35,548 nt of DNA. Source: an uncultured Eubacteriales bacterium. Lineage in GTDB: Bacteria > Bacillota > Clostridia > Lachnospirales > Lachnospiraceae. The notes below the pieces were generated by a model that made no database searches, had not been told where the DNA came from, and saw only the letters and a list, made by a program, of their open reading frames with translations. This document shows positions 1 to 9,316 of this stretch, one piece after another. The position numbers and the translations under genes are program-made. The stretch is from positions 1-35,548 of the forward strand of contig CASFAQ010000024.1 in the NCBI GenBank assembly GCA_949292725.1. The letters are read 5' to 3'. Numbering within the stretch: the stretch's first letter is position 1; each line of letters opens with the position of its first letter.

Positions 1-125
1 TTGGTTTGTGAAATTTAATTCTTACCTCTGAAAAATCATTGTCATGAATTTTCAGGGTTGTCTGAGTATCCAATTTTCAAAGTACGCCTTTCGCTTTCCA
101 CCCTCTCGGTGCGTCAGCAAAACTT
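1..125 (-). other. Leader of an rRNA operon lying left of the window
   Basis: Read on the minus strand, this stretch follows a strong promoter and contains GTACTTTGAAAATTG (positions 71-85). This resembles the boxA-like antitermination element found in rRNA leaders and 16S-23S spacers of Firmicutes. An imperfect inverted repeat (CTGAAAAATCAT against ATGAATTTTCAG, about 27-54) could form a processing stem. No mature rRNA is in the window, so the assignment rests on the promoter and boxA-like element alone. Confidence 0.6.
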
Positions 126-154
126 ACTTTACCAAAAATGCTCCCCCTTGTCAA
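126..154 (-). promoter_or_regulatory. Strong sigma-A promoter firing leftward (probable rrn promoter)
   Basis: On the minus strand a perfect -35 TTGACA (149-154) is followed by a 17-base spacer (132-148) and the -10 TAAAGT (126-131). An A-rich tract lies upstream of the -35 and could act as an UP element. The near-consensus form and the boxA-like leader downstream fit an rRNA operon promoter. It diverges from uraA. Confidence 0.75.
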
Positions 155-314
155 CACCTTTTTTTCAAAAATTACATAAATTTTGCCGACCCCTGAATTT
201 TACTCCTAAAACCGCGTAAAATAGCAATTTTTTCGACATTTCCCCTGTTTTTTTTATATACATCGTGATAAAATATAAAAAGCGTATTAAAATAATATTT
301 CAGGAGGTTTAACT

Positions 315-1694
315 ATGAAGAACCAGGAACAACCGGCCATCTATGATGCCAGATCATTAGGCGCCGCCAGAACGCTTATACTTGGTTTCCAACATCTGTT
401 TGCAATGTTTGGAGCCACGGTGCTCGTTCCGGCGCTTACGGGACTCAGTGTCTCGTCAACTCTGTTATTTGCAGGTCTTGGAACTTTGCTTTTTCATTTT
501 TTGGCAAAGGGAAAGATACCTGCTTTTTTAGGTTCATCCTTTGCATTCCTGGCCGGATACGGAGCCATTGCTCCTAATGGCGAGAAGGAACTGCTGCCTT
601 ATGCGTGTCTGGGTGTTGCATGTGCAGGTATTCTGTACCTTATAGCCGCCTCACTCATTAAGTGTCTCGGAAAAGACAAGATAATGCAATTCTTTCCCCC
701 TATAGTTACAGGACCTGTAATCATTGCCATAGGTCTTACACTGTCGGCAAGCGCAATCAATAACTGTTCCAACAACTGGCCGATAGCTCTCATTGCCATT
801 GCAATAGTTATTATATGTAATATGTGGGGAAGGGGGATAATAAAAATCATTCCTATTATACTTGGTGTTATAGGTTCTTCACTCATAGCCATAATACTTA
901 CTCTGTCCCTCGGTCAGGAAGCAGACGGCATGATAACAATCGGAGGCAACAGCTCCTTAGCCCTGTTTTCAGCAGACAGCATCCGGAATATAAAAGATGC
1001 GCCATGGATAGGTCTCCCATTCCAATATGAGGATACGGTTTTTTCTATATTCAATAATCCCGACTCGTCGCTTATCATCACGGCTGTCATCACGATTATG
1101 CCTATCGCCATTGCTACCATGGCTGAACACATAGGAGACATATCTGCCATATCATCTACTATTAATAAGGACTGCATATCTGATCCGGGAATTCACAGAA
1201 CACTTCTTGGAGACGGACTTGCAACGATAATGGCCGCCCTTTTCGGCGCTCCTGCCAATACTACATATGGCGAAAACACCGGTGTACTTACACTTACAAA
1301 AGTATATGACCCATTTGTTATACGTATCGCAGCCTATATAGCAGTACTGCTGTCATTCTGTCCAAAGATTGCCGCTGTCATATCGGCAATGCCCGCGGCG
1401 ACATGCGGAGGAGTCTCGCTCGTACTCTATGGTATGATTTCGGCTGTAGGAGTAAGAAATGTAGTAGAAAATAATATTGATTTTAAACAAACAAGAAATA
1501 TCATCATATCTGCCCTGATTCTTGTTCTTTCAATAGGAATTGCATATTCTGCAAACGCGGGAATCTCATTCCCTATAGGTAATGTAACCATAAAACTCTC
1601 AGGTCTCGCAGTGGGTGTTATTGTCGGAATAACTCTAAATGCAGTTTTACCCGGGCGGGAAAAAAATAATATTACCGGAGGTGCTAAAGCATGA
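315..1694 (+). CDS. uraA: Uracil permease (NCS2 / UraA family)
   Basis: A 459-residue polytopic membrane protein of the nucleobase-cation symporter-2 family, which imports uracil with protons. The sequence has about 12-14 hydrophobic segments. It keeps the diagnostic core of the family: MAEHIGD (the Glu and nearby polar residues of the substrate site), the [18 protein letters not shown] stretch, and [10 protein letters not shown], whose Glu matches the second substrate-binding glutamate of E. coli UraA. The length is normal. The start is set by the ribosome site CAGGAGGT at 301-308, 6 bases upstream. The stop overlaps the upp start (ATGA), so the two genes are translationally coupled: uptake followed at once by conversion to UMP. 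I saw no PyrR-type attenuator in the leader. Confidence 0.93.
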   Translation: MKNQEQPAIYDARSLGAARTLILGFQHLFAMFGATVLVPALTGLSVSSTLLFAGLGTLLFHFLAKGKIPAFLGSSFAFLAGYGAIAPNGEKELLPYACLGVACAGILYLIAASLIKCLGKDKIMQFFPPIVTGPVIIAIGLTLSASAINNCSNNWPIALIAIAIVIICNMWGRGIIKIIPIILGVIGSSLIAIILTLSLGQEADGMITIGGNSSLALFSADSIRNIKDAPWIGLPFQYEDTVFSIFNNPDSSLIITAVITIMPIAIATMAEHIGDISAISSTINKDCISDPGIHRTLLGDGLATIMAALFGAPANTTYGENTGVLTLTKVYDPFVIRIAAYIAVLLSFCPKIAAVISAMPAATCGGVSLVLYGMISAVGVRNVVENNIDFKQTRNIIISALILVLSIGIAYSANAGISFPIGNVTIKLSGLAVGVIVGITLNAVLPGREKNNITGGAKA

Positions 1695-2320
1695 GTAATG
1701 TATACATAATGGATCATCCGCTTATCCAGCATAAAATAGGTATTATTAGAAGAAACGATACCGGAACAAAGGATTTTAGGCAATCGGTAAGTGAAATTGC
1801 TTCCCTTATATGTTATGAAGCAACACGCAATCTTCCGCTTAAGGAAACAAGGATTGAAACTCCCATATGTGAGACGACCGTAAAAGAACTGAAAGGCCGC
1901 AAACTGGCAGTAATCCCAATACTTCGAGCAGGTCTCGGGATGGTCGATGGGATACTTCAGCTCATTCCTGCCGCAAAGATAGGCCACATAGGTCTTTACA
2001 GGGATCCGGATACACTAAACCCGGTTGAGTACTACTGCAAGATACCTGCCGACTGTGATGAAAGAGAAGTATTTGTAGTAGATCCCATGCTTGCTACCGG
2101 AGGTTCCTCGTCTGCAGCCGTTACATTATTGAAAGAACGCGGATGCAGACATATACATTTTATGTGTATAATAGCGGCGCCCGAAGGTGTCAGGAAGATG
2201 CAGGAAGATCATCCTGATGTTGATATATACATAGGCGCACTTGACGAAAAATTAAATGATCACGGATACATTGTACCGGGACTTGGAGATGCCGGAGACA
2301 GGATATTCGGTACCAAATAA
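1691..2320 (+). CDS. upp: Uracil phosphoribosyltransferase
   Basis: A 209-residue cytoplasmic enzyme that converts uracil and PRPP to UMP in pyrimidine salvage. The family signatures are present: [29 protein letters not shown] (the PRPP-binding loop) and the C-terminal [13 protein letters not shown] that binds uracil. The length matches the family (about 209). GGAGGT at 1677-1682 lies inside the end of uraA, and the ATG overlaps the uraA stop. The pair forms a two-gene operon ending at the terminator at 2347-2386. Confidence 0.96.
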   Translation: MSNVYIMDHPLIQHKIGIIRRNDTGTKDFRQSVSEIASLICYEATRNLPLKETRIETPICETTVKELKGRKLAVIPILRAGLGMVDGILQLIPAAKIGHIGLYRDPDTLNPVEYYCKIPADCDEREVFVVDPMLATGGSSSAAVTLLKERGCRHIHFMCIIAAPEGVRKMQEDHPDVDIYIGALDEKLNDHGYIVPGLGDAGDRIFGTK

Positions 2321-2346
2321 ACCCCTGACATATATTAAAATCAGGC

Positions 2347-2386
2347 AAAAACCGGCGTTCTACTCTTGTAGTTCACCGGTTTTGTT
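2347..2386. terminator. Bidirectional terminator between upp and the ABC exporter
   Basis: AAAACCGG (2348-2355) pairs with CCGGTTTT (2376-2383). The arms are A-rich on one side and T-rich on the other, so the stem can end transcripts from both convergent genes. Confidence 0.75.
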
Positions 2387-2387
2387 A

Positions 2388-4133
2388 TTATATATCCACC
2401 ACTCTGATTCCATTCTTTCCAAATTCTACAGACTTATCGCATATTGAAAGTACGGACATTCTGTGCGTAACGATAATCACCGTCTTGTCAGTCATCTGCT
2501 TAAGATTAGTAAGAAGCTTTCTTTCTGTAGCATCATCAAGCGCACTTGTGGATTCGTCAAGCATCAGAATAGGGTTATCCGAAAAAATCGCTCTCGCTAT
2601 TGCAATTCTCTGCATCTGTCCCTCCGAGAGACCAAGCCCTCGTTCACCAAGCACAGTATCTATTCCATTCTTAAGGCTACTGACAAATTCGTCAGCACAG
2701 GCAATCTTAAGCGCCTTACCAATTCTCGCCACATCATCCGACGCATCCATATCGGAAAAGCATATGATATCCCTTATGGAGCCACTCATAAGGTAATTTC
2801 CCTGGGGCACATATGCAAATAGACATTTCCACTCTGATGTAAGCGGTATGGTATTATCTCTGCTTTTAATGTATCTGCTGCCGCTATCTGCATCATAGAG
2901 GCACATAAGCAGCTTAAGGAGCGTGCTCTTACCGCAACCCGTTGTTCCGACAAACGCAACGTATTCCCCCTTTTTTATATCCAAGGTCACTTTATCAAGA
3001 ACTGTAGGCATGTTATCTTTACTGAATTTACCGCATTCTACCGCCGTCGTATCCATCAACTCCGTATATAACCGTCCGTACGTAAATGATACATTCTCAA
3101 GTCCTATCGCTTCAAATCTATTATTATAGAATATGTATATATCCCTCATGGATACCGGGTCCTGCCGTACCGCGTCCCCGAGTTTTCCGGCGTCTATAAG
3201 ACGTTCCGCACTTGCAATCATTGCGTAATACCTGGGAAGATAACCTGTAATGCCGGCAAACGGCGTCTGTATCTGACCTATAAGCTGAAGTATGGCCATT
3301 AGGGTTCCGTAAGTCATAGTCCCATGGATAATTCCATAGCAACAGCATACTGCTCCCGCAACATACGCACCATTCATTATGACACCAAAGCCCATGCTGC
3401 ATACATTCGAAAGATGATTCTTCATAATTCTCGCTTTTTTATGCTCATTCATTTTTTGAACGGCGTCATCCTTCACACGTTCCTCGACCCCAAATGATTT
3501 AACCATAATCAGACTTCCAAGGTAATCCTGAAGAAATATCCTAAGTTTCCCATCCTTCTCCTGTACCTTCTTATGCAGATTCTTTAAAAGCCTTCTGAAA
3601 ATCCATGAAAAAACCAGAAGTATAAATCCTCCCGGCACAACAAACAGTCCAAATGCCGGCACAAGAGCCAATATGGCTGCCAGCGCGCCCAAAAGCCGCA
3701 CTGCCATCCCCGTAACTCCCGGAATAATCTGTGTCATTCCACCGGATACTACAACTGTATCACTGGTAAGTCTGTTAAGCCATTCTCCCGAGTGGACGCC
3801 TGATACATCCGAATAATCCTTATGAAGAATGGTTGTAAAAAGCTCCTCCTTATAACAGTTTTCAAGCGTAGAACTTGTATACTCCTCCACAAATCTGCCC
3901 AGGGCCCTTACTATCAGCTGTATGCCCACAATTCCGATAAAGATAAATGTCCAGTATACAAACGCCCTCATATCGGCCGCCACTGCCGCATCTATCATGT
4001 CCTTTAGTATAAGCGCATATAACACACCGGCTATACCAAGAACCGCCTGAATAACTATAAGCGCCAGTATCATTATTTTATTTTTTCCGGCAACATCCGA
4101 AATCCATTTGATTGTTTGAGTGTTCTTAGTCAT
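2388..4133 (-). CDS. ABC exporter, fused membrane and ATPase domains (RiPP-cluster type)
   Basis: About 581 residues. Six membrane segments occupy roughly residues 20-300. The ATPase domain follows, with Walker A GTTGCGKST, a Q-loop in YVPQGNYL, the signature LSEGQMQ, Walker B PILMLDEST and the H-loop histidine in VTHR. This is the layout of homodimeric exporters (half-transporters) for lipids, peptides or drugs. It has no N-terminal C39 peptidase, so any leader removal must be done by another protein. I start at the ATG at 4133 because AAGGA lies 8 bases before it; an ATG at 4151 is possible. It overlaps the end of the nucleotidyltransferase by 8 bases, so it is the third gene of a PqqD-NTF-exporter operon, an arrangement known from lasso peptide clusters of Firmicutes. 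The substrate is unknown. Confidence 0.85.
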   Translation of the reverse strand: MTKNTQTIKWISDVAGKNKIMILALIVIQAVLGIAGVLYALILKDMIDAAVAADMRAFVYWTFIFIGIVGIQLIVRALGRFVEEYTSSTLENCYKEELFTTILHKDYSDVSGVHSGEWLNRLTSDTVVVSGGMTQIIPGVTGMAVRLLGALAAILALVPAFGLFVVPGGFILLVFSWIFRRLLKNLHKKVQEKDGKLRIFLQDYLGSLIMVKSFGVEERVKDDAVQKMNEHKKARIMKNHLSNVCSMGFGVIMNGAYVAGAVCCCYGIIHGTMTYGTLMAILQLIGQIQTPFAGITGYLPRYYAMIASAERLIDAGKLGDAVRQDPVSMRDIYIFYNNRFEAIGLENVSFTYGRLYTELMDTTAVECGKFSKDNMPTVLDKVTLDIKKGEYVAFVGTTGCGKSTLLKLLMCLYDADSGSRYIKSRDNTIPLTSEWKCLFAYVPQGNYLMSGSIRDIICFSDMDASDDVARIGKALKIACADEFVSSLKNGIDTVLGERGLGLSEGQMQRIAIARAIFSDNPILMLDESTSALDDATERKLLTNLKQMTDKTVIIVTHRMSVLSICDKSVEFGKNGIRVVDI

Positions 4134-5316
4134 CAATCCCGTCCTTATCATCCGTCAGTCCCATATATTTTTTCATGTCATTTATCGCCTGTATGCTTTC
4201 ATCATCCACATTTCCTAACGCTTTAATCTCAGAAGAGATTTTGTCCCTCCTAAAGAGGATGCGGTGCATTCCCCTTATCATCCAACATACGGGAAGCAGC
4301 AGCGCATTTTTTTCAAGTGCCGGAAATTCAGGGATAAGAAATTGTCTGCCCGGAAAGAATCTCCTCATAAGATATCGCCATTTCTTTCCGCCTTTTTTAT
4401 TAACACCTGACATGATGCCAATTTCCTGTATTCCATACGTACCGAAATAAAGGATATGATTAGCTATCTTAAGATATTCTTCATTCATGCAACCCTTGTC
4501 AGAAAACCAGTCAGACGCCGCCTTTTTTGCTATATCGTCAAATCTTTTCAGCCCCAGATGTCTTAGCACTTTATCTATATATTCTGCATCCGGCACATCT
4601 CCCATAGCATTGCAATACAGCCAGATATCTGCAAACGAACGTATACCGGTTCCACAATTATCAAAATGTTTTGCAAGATGCGCAATCATATGAAGATAGA
4701 AATCCTCATGCGACAGCCTCTTTTGGTAAATTTTTTTCTCTACCGGCTCCAATCTTTCAAATATGTCCTTAAAATAATCATAGTAATCCGAATCCTCCGC
4801 AAAAAGATTCCAGTGTATCTCAACCGCAATATTGCCGGACTTTACATATCCATCATGATGATGCCCATGCAATTCGAGCACAAAACCACATTCCGCAAGT
4901 ATCGCCGCAACCTCTGGCATATCGGATTTTCTGACCAGTATATCCACATCGCACATGGTTCTCATATGAGGATACGGATAATAATTCTTAATAATCCAGC
5001 CCTTTAGCGGCACATGTTCTATTCCATGATCTTCCAATTTGTTAAGCAAATCCGATACTTCTATATGCTGCATGGATTCTATACCCAGCGCGATATGCAT
5101 TTTCTTCTCAAACAGGGAAACGATATCCGCGCCCGGTCTTTCCTCTTTGGGAAGCTTAATTAAAGCGTAGTATAATGTCGGCGCCACTCCGTTTTTATCC
5201 GCGGTCATATATATCTTGTTCCAGTCAATATCTGCAGGCGGATATTCCGGTACAGTATTATTGATTGCTGATGCAAGAAGTTTTATAAAATATGTGTCGG
5301 CCATATCATCCCCCAT
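4126..5316 (-). CDS. NTP_transf_5 family nucleotidyltransferase-like protein
   Basis: A protein of about 396 residues from the 'uncharacterised nucleotidyltransferase' family (Pfam NTP_transf_5). The family core is visible at about residues 115-185: HVPLKG, then RTMCDVDILV with the Asp-x-Asp metal pair, then VEIHWNL. Members are common in lasso peptide clusters (for example the paeninodin type) beside PqqD, an HPr-kinase-like protein and an exporter. There they are thought to modify the peptide after kinase action, but the reaction is not settled. The ATG at 5316 overlaps the PqqD stop (TAATG); a second ATG at 5304 has a better purine-rich site (GGGGGAT) before it. Gene order supports co-transcription with its neighbours. 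Confidence 0.82.
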   Translation of the reverse strand: MGDDMADTYFIKLLASAINNTVPEYPPADIDWNKIYMTADKNGVAPTLYYALIKLPKEERPGADIVSLFEKKMHIALGIESMQHIEVSDLLNKLEDHGIEHVPLKGWIIKNYYPYPHMRTMCDVDILVRKSDMPEVAAILAECGFVLELHGHHHDGYVKSGNIAVEIHWNLFAEDSDYYDYFKDIFERLEPVEKKIYQKRLSHEDFYLHMIAHLAKHFDNCGTGIRSFADIWLYCNAMGDVPDAEYIDKVLRHLGLKRFDDIAKKAASDWFSDKGCMNEEYLKIANHILYFGTYGIQEIGIMSGVNKKGGKKWRYLMRRFFPGRQFLIPEFPALEKNALLLPVCWMIRGMHRILFRRDKISSEIKALGNVDDESIQAINDMKKYMGLTDDKDGIDD

Positions 5317-5579
5317 TAGTCAAACAGATTATTTGCCGTCAGTGTATCGATGAATCTGTCAACATCCTTAGCTATATCATCCTCACAAACCTCATATGTA
5401 TTAAACCCTTCCTCTATAAGCTCTTTTCTTGTACATCCCTTTTCTGCCATTTTCCAGAAAAATGCTCCCGTTTCATTAAGATGTACCATTCCGTTAAATT
5501 CATCCGCTCTTTTGCCTACCGGAACTACAACATACGAACCGGCAACCTCTCTTAACACAAATCCATCCTTTATCTTCAT
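5316..5579 (-). CDS. PqqD-family RiPP recognition protein
   Basis: A protein of 87 residues. It matches the PqqD / RRE fold in length and pattern: a short strand-rich N-terminus (KIKDGFVLREVAGSYVVVPVG), the central LNETGAFFWKMAE motif with the typical 'N-x-x-G/A-x-x-x-W' spacing, and a C-terminal helix region ending DRFIDTLTANNLF. Such proteins bind the leader of a ribosomally made peptide and present it to modifying enzymes. The ribosome site AAGGAG lies 7 bases before this ATG; an ATG one codon upstream (5582) is equally readable. First gene of the minus-strand operon, with the inverted repeat at 5616-5661 just upstream. Confidence 0.85.
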   Translation of the reverse strand: MKIKDGFVLREVAGSYVVVPVGKRADEFNGMVHLNETGAFFWKMAEKGCTRKELIEEGFNTYEVCEDDIAKDVDRFIDTLTANNLFD

Positions 5580-5615
5580 CATCCTGCTCCTTATATTAAT
5601 CAAAAATCTATAATG

Positions 5616-5661
5616 AGTATAACATACTTTTCTGTTATTTCACACTAAAGTATGTTATACT
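5616..5661. promoter_or_regulatory. Perfect 15-bp inverted repeat between divergent genes
   Basis: AGTATAACATACTTT (5616-5630) is exactly repeated in inverted form at 5647-5661, with a 16-base loop. Each arm carries a -10-like TATACT reading outward, one toward pqqD (minus) and one toward the Big2 gene (plus). This suggests a symmetric operator or a pair of face-to-back promoters. It is not a terminator, since no T-run follows on either side. Confidence 0.6.
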
Positions 5662-5706
5662 GTCTGCAAAAGCATTTATAAAGATATAATTTAGGGAGGA
5701 ATCAGC

Positions 5707-6264
5707 ATGAAAAAATTAATTGCTTGCATACTAAGCATTTCACTTTTGCTCGGAGGGTACTTCGGAGGCGTAGCGACACAATCCGCTTCAAAGATACGCC
5801 TAAATCGCAAGAACCTTACACTGACAAAAGGCCAAAGCTTCAAGCTTATCGTAAAAAATAATAAGAAACGTGTGAAATGGAGCAGCAATAAGAAGAAGGT
5901 TGCCACGGTAACGAAAAAAGGAAAAATAACTGCGAAGAAACAGGGAAAGGCACGTATAACGGCTAAGGTTGCGAAGAAAAAACTTACATGTAAGGTAACT
6001 GTTAAAAAATCCACGCCGGTTATATCCACACCGGTGGTAGATCCGGTAGCGATAACAACGCCTGTACCTTCCACCACACAGGCAACGCCGGCGCCTAAGG
6101 ATGACAATGAGCCAGTTACGAATACCGATTCCTCACCGGCTCCCGACACTAACGCAACTCCGGAGCCTGATACAGCCGCAACTCCGGATCCCGACTCCCT
6201 TGCAGCAGCTCCTACCGAGGACCCTGCCACAAAGGATGATGGATGGATACAGGGCTGGTACTAA
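5707..6264 (+). CDS. Secreted lysine-rich Big2 (bacterial Ig-like) protein
   Basis: A protein of 185 residues. Residues 1-27 are a signal peptide (KK, then LIACILSISLLLGGYFGGVA). Residues about 29-101 form one Ig-like group 2 domain with the usual pattern: LNRKNLTLTKGQ, VKWSSNKKKVATVTKKGKITA, then GKARITAKV. It is unusually basic. The rest is a low-complexity Thr/Pro/Ala/Asp tail that is strongly acidic, so the protein has a basic head and an acidic tail. No sortase motif or membrane anchor is seen at the C-terminus (ends GWIQGWY). GGGAGGA lies at 5695-5701. It diverges from the PqqD operon across a perfect inverted repeat. The function is unknown; wall association is an inference. Confidence 0.8.
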   Translation: MKKLIACILSISLLLGGYFGGVATQSASKIRLNRKNLTLTKGQSFKLIVKNNKKRVKWSSNKKKVATVTKKGKITAKKQGKARITAKVAKKKLTCKVTVKKSTPVISTPVVDPVAITTPVPSTTQATPAPKDDNEPVTNTDSSPAPDTNATPEPDTAATPDPDSLAAAPTEDPATKDDGWIQGWY

Positions 6265-6274
6265 TTAAATATGC

Positions 6275-6313
6275 CAAAAAAGACAGCTGCCTTATTTACT
6301 AACTGGGCAGCTG
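6275..6313 (-). terminator. Terminator of the esterase gene
   Basis: CAGCTGCC (6284-6291) pairs with GGCAGCTG (6306-6313). On the minus strand the stem is followed by a T-run (the A-run at 6275-6281), giving a normal intrinsic terminator for the gene at 6337-9162. Confidence 0.75.
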
Positions 6314-6336
6314 CCTGATTATAAGTGTATTATATT

Positions 6337-9162
6337 TTACTTAAATACATTTCTTAACATATTATACAATCCATGTCCCCATGCCGATTCATCATGGAAT
6401 GCGCCCTCAACTTCGTAGTATACATGCGAAACTCCATTGCTCTCAAGCGCTTCGTGATACGTAGTCGGCATTTCATTTACTGTTGTATCATTAGAACCCT
6501 TTACAATCATTATGAATGTATTGTCGATATATTCAGAAGGAAGCGTAAATGACGCCGTATCGGAAAACAGCCCTTCCTCACCAACTCCGGTATAGTTAGC
6601 TTCATATGCAAATATGCCGTATGCAGGACAGAATGCTCCGATATAACCGAAGGTCTCCGGTTTGGTTATACCGATGTAGAGTGCCTCGCGCCCTCCCATC
6701 GAAAAGCCTGCTATAGCTGTATTCTCTCTTCCTGTGGCTATACTGTAATTTTTCACCATATATGGCATCAGGCAATTTATAAGGTCCTCTCTGAACAGAT
6801 CGTAGAACTTGTAGTTCTCAGCCGAAAACCTATCCTCCACACTGGAATCAGTGCATACACGGATACTTGGTATGACTATAATCGCCTCTGTCGCCTCATT
6901 TGCGGCATAGAGATTACCTGCGGTCTTTACTATGGAGCAACTGTCTGCGTCACTTCCAAATGAATCCTGATTGCCAAATATTCCATGCATCATATACACT
7001 ACGGGGTATTTCTTATCCTCGGAGTAACCGGCAGGAAGAATAACATTAAACGGTCTTTCTGAATCAGTGTATGTTGAATAATATCTATCTGACTTAAATG
7101 TACCGTAGGTCACACCCGTGCGACTTATGTTATAATCATCAGGAATGTCCATTACAATCGCATCTTTAGTATCGGTCGCAGCGTCTTTTTTAAGGACAAC
7201 CGAGTTGATATTAATGGTCGGGCTTCCCGCAAACGAAACGTATTTTAGTGCTTTAATATAGCTTCCTTCCTGTAGCTGATATGTAACCGTGGTCGTAGCA
7301 GTATACTCTTTGATGCTAATCGGAGCCTGTTGTCCGGCAGGATTCTGCCCGATTCCATCAGTCATATTTTCATTGAGCATATACAGATTGACGTCTGCGC
7401 CACTCGGATTGGAGAATGTAACCTCAGCATAGTTATAGCCGCCGGAATATATATCTTCCGGTATGTTAATTATCACGCCCTGGTATATCGCAAGATTCAG
7501 TTTAAGTATATCATCCTCCATGGCTACTGATACGGACTCACCATCGCATGTACATATATCCGCCGAAAGAGTAAGTGGCTCAGAAAGTGATTCACCCGGA
7601 ACCGGCGTAGCTGTCGGCGCAGTTGTAGGCGTAGCCTCTTCGGTCTGCTCCAGTCCCGAAAGTACTATGGATTCTATGGTGACGGTCGCATCCGCAGGAA
7701 TACTGAAGAATCTGAATGCCGAAAGATATTTTCCATCAACCACCTTTGCCGAGTCGACGTTAAATACCTTTGTGCCGGAGCCATCTGATAATTCACCGCC
7801 GCCATATGAAGGATCATCTTGGTATGTGGAACTCCACCAAGGCGATGAGGTTCCGTATTTTTTGGCTATACCGACTCCGGTAAATCCGGAAGCATATTTA
7901 TAAGTTACTGTAATTGTTCTAAAATCATAATTAGACCATATCTCTTCAGGGAATGAAAAACCAACTTCATATCCCTCGCTTCCATTTGCCAGAAGCGTAT
8001 ATGATCCGTTATCATTCTTTACCACCGAACCGTTGACATTTGGCAGTACCGAAGTCTCATCAAGCTTTAGGCTATACTCCGTTTTGTCCTCATTCCAGCC
8101 TGTGGCAGGAAGAGCTATCTGTGGCATATCGGAGTCCGACCATATCCTGTATATGTCAAACTGCTTGATGTAATACTTTCCCTGACATCCCTGTTCGCCC
8201 TGCCATTCTGTATTCGCATCTCCTATGGTCAGGCAGTAATTCTCGCCTGTAGCCTGGGCGGTCAGGTCTACATTCATATCAACCGTCTGCCATTCTCCGG
8301 TACTCACAATGGTACCTGCTCCACTAATATCACCCATAAAACCATTCCAGTGCGGTACCAGTCTGATATATGTTGTGTCATCAGATTTTACTGTTATGCG
8401 ATATATGTATTTTGCGCCGCCGCCTACTCTGTACCCGATTCCCTTATATCCTGCCGCGTCAAAATTACTTATATCAGTATCATCCGCACTGGTATAATCG
8501 ACAATGTATTGACCGACTGCCGCATCGAATGTACAGTACTGCGTCATCTCGTTATCTCTTCCGACCTTGAATCCATCCGTAGCAAACTCCTCCTGCGATG
8601 TCATATTAAGCGAGTCAACAAGGCTTATAATATTACCATTCCTATCAAACTCAAGCGTCTGATTGGCGCTTGCGCCTATTTTATCCAACACCGTATTCAA
8701 CGACTCATACACGGTATCTGTCTCAGTACTTCCCGTCTGGATGTCTGTTCCGATTTTCTTTACATAACCTGCAAATTTTATATTGGTCTCAGCCTGTTCT
8801 ATCGGTATATTATTTATTACCACGGTATACACAATCTTATCTTCGGCCGCATCTAACGAATATATCTTTCGGTAGTTTTCATTTGCCGTTGAAACTACCA
8901 TATAATCATTTGATGAATCCTTTATCTTGAGTTTTATTCCACACTCGTCTGCGTAGCTTGCATTGGACACCTCGATACCGACCCTCATGGACTGCGTCAT
9001 ATTCTCATTGCCCTCAGTCTTTAATGTGGCGCCCAGAATTCTGACAGCAGGTTCCGTAGCTGTATCCGCTTTTATATCGATATAATCAGTAAAGACTGCC
9101 GCAGACAGCGTAACCGCCAGCATCATAACAAGTGCGAGCGTTCTTCTGCATGATTTAAACAA
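6337..9162 (-). CDS. Secreted multidomain CE1-type carbohydrate esterase
   Basis: A protein of 941 residues. The signal peptide covers about 1-33. Residues 38-150 form an N-terminal domain shared with the next gene (LGATLK, TQSMRVGIEV, NASYADECGI, ENYRKIYS, YTVVINNIP). Two or three beta-rich, carbohydrate-binding-like segments follow (about 195-345, 350-510 and 530-660), separated by a Thr/Pro linker (EATPTTAPTATPVPGE). The C-terminal 270 residues are an esterase D / CE1 domain: YPVVYMMHGIFGNQDSF, nucleophile elbow GFSMGG (Ser near 820), the likely Asp in KGSNDTTV and His in GAFHDESAWGHGL. CE1 enzymes remove acetyl or feruloyl groups from xylan. The start is TTG, 8 bases after GGGAGG. Its own promoter and a terminator make it a single-gene unit. 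Confidence 0.85.
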   Translation of the reverse strand: MFKSCRRTLALVMMLAVTLSAAVFTDYIDIKADTATEPAVRILGATLKTEGNENMTQSMRVGIEVSNASYADECGIKLKIKDSSNDYMVVSTANENYRKIYSLDAAEDKIVYTVVINNIPIEQAETNIKFAGYVKKIGTDIQTGSTETDTVYESLNTVLDKIGASANQTLEFDRNGNIISLVDSLNMTSQEEFATDGFKVGRDNEMTQYCTFDAAVGQYIVDYTSADDTDISNFDAAGYKGIGYRVGGGAKYIYRITVKSDDTTYIRLVPHWNGFMGDISGAGTIVSTGEWQTVDMNVDLTAQATGENYCLTIGDANTEWQGEQGCQGKYYIKQFDIYRIWSDSDMPQIALPATGWNEDKTEYSLKLDETSVLPNVNGSVVKNDNGSYTLLANGSEGYEVGFSFPEEIWSNYDFRTITVTYKYASGFTGVGIAKKYGTSSPWWSSTYQDDPSYGGGELSDGSGTKVFNVDSAKVVDGKYLSAFRFFSIPADATVTIESIVLSGLEQTEEATPTTAPTATPVPGESLSEPLTLSADICTCDGESVSVAMEDDILKLNLAIYQGVIINIPEDIYSGGYNYAEVTFSNPSGADVNLYMLNENMTDGIGQNPAGQQAPISIKEYTATTTVTYQLQEGSYIKALKYVSFAGSPTININSVVLKKDAATDTKDAIVMDIPDDYNISRTGVTYGTFKSDRYYSTYTDSERPFNVILPAGYSEDKKYPVVYMMHGIFGNQDSFGSDADSCSIVKTAGNLYAANEATEAIIVIPSIRVCTDSSVEDRFSAENYKFYDLFREDLINCLMPYMVKNYSIATGRENTAIAGFSMGGREALYIGITKPETFGYIGAFCPAYGIFAYEANYTGVGEEGLFSDTASFTLPSEYIDNTFIMIVKGSNDTTVNEMPTTYHEALESNGVSHVYYEVEGAFHDESAWGHGLYNMLRNVFK

Positions 9163-9195
9163 ATAAATTACCTCCCAGCATATTTAATATACAAT

Positions 9196-9266
9196 TCAAT
9201 TACAATCAACACTTATGCCAAACAGTCTATCATACTGTTGATTATACATGTACTCTTAGTAATATA
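9196..9266 (-). promoter_or_regulatory. Promoter and leader of the esterase gene with shared 13-mer
   Basis: On the minus strand an extended -10 (TGC-TATATT, 9261-9268) precedes a leader that holds TGATTGTAATTGA (plus strand TCAATTACAATCA, 9196-9208) and, 10 bases upstream of it, TAGACTGTTTG. The same two words occur in the leader of the gene at 9317-11059. A clear -35 is not visible. Confidence 0.5.
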
Positions 9267-9316
9267 GCATGATTTTTACTGATTATTTCGTGCCATTAAT
9301 TGACCTTTAGTGATTT

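Noticed and set aside
155..314. Riboswitch or PyrR attenuator in front of uraA
   Set aside because: The stretch is AT-rich with no convincing terminator/antiterminator pair or PyrR-binding hairpin.
5691..6230. Long antisense ORF opposite the Big2 gene
   Set aside because: Low-complexity Val/Ser/Gly product mirroring the Thr/Pro-rich tail, without its own ribosome site.
8350..8856. ORF on the plus strand inside the esterase gene
   Set aside because: Tyr/Ile/Cys-rich shadow product with no domain; the opposite strand has a clear signal peptide and domains.
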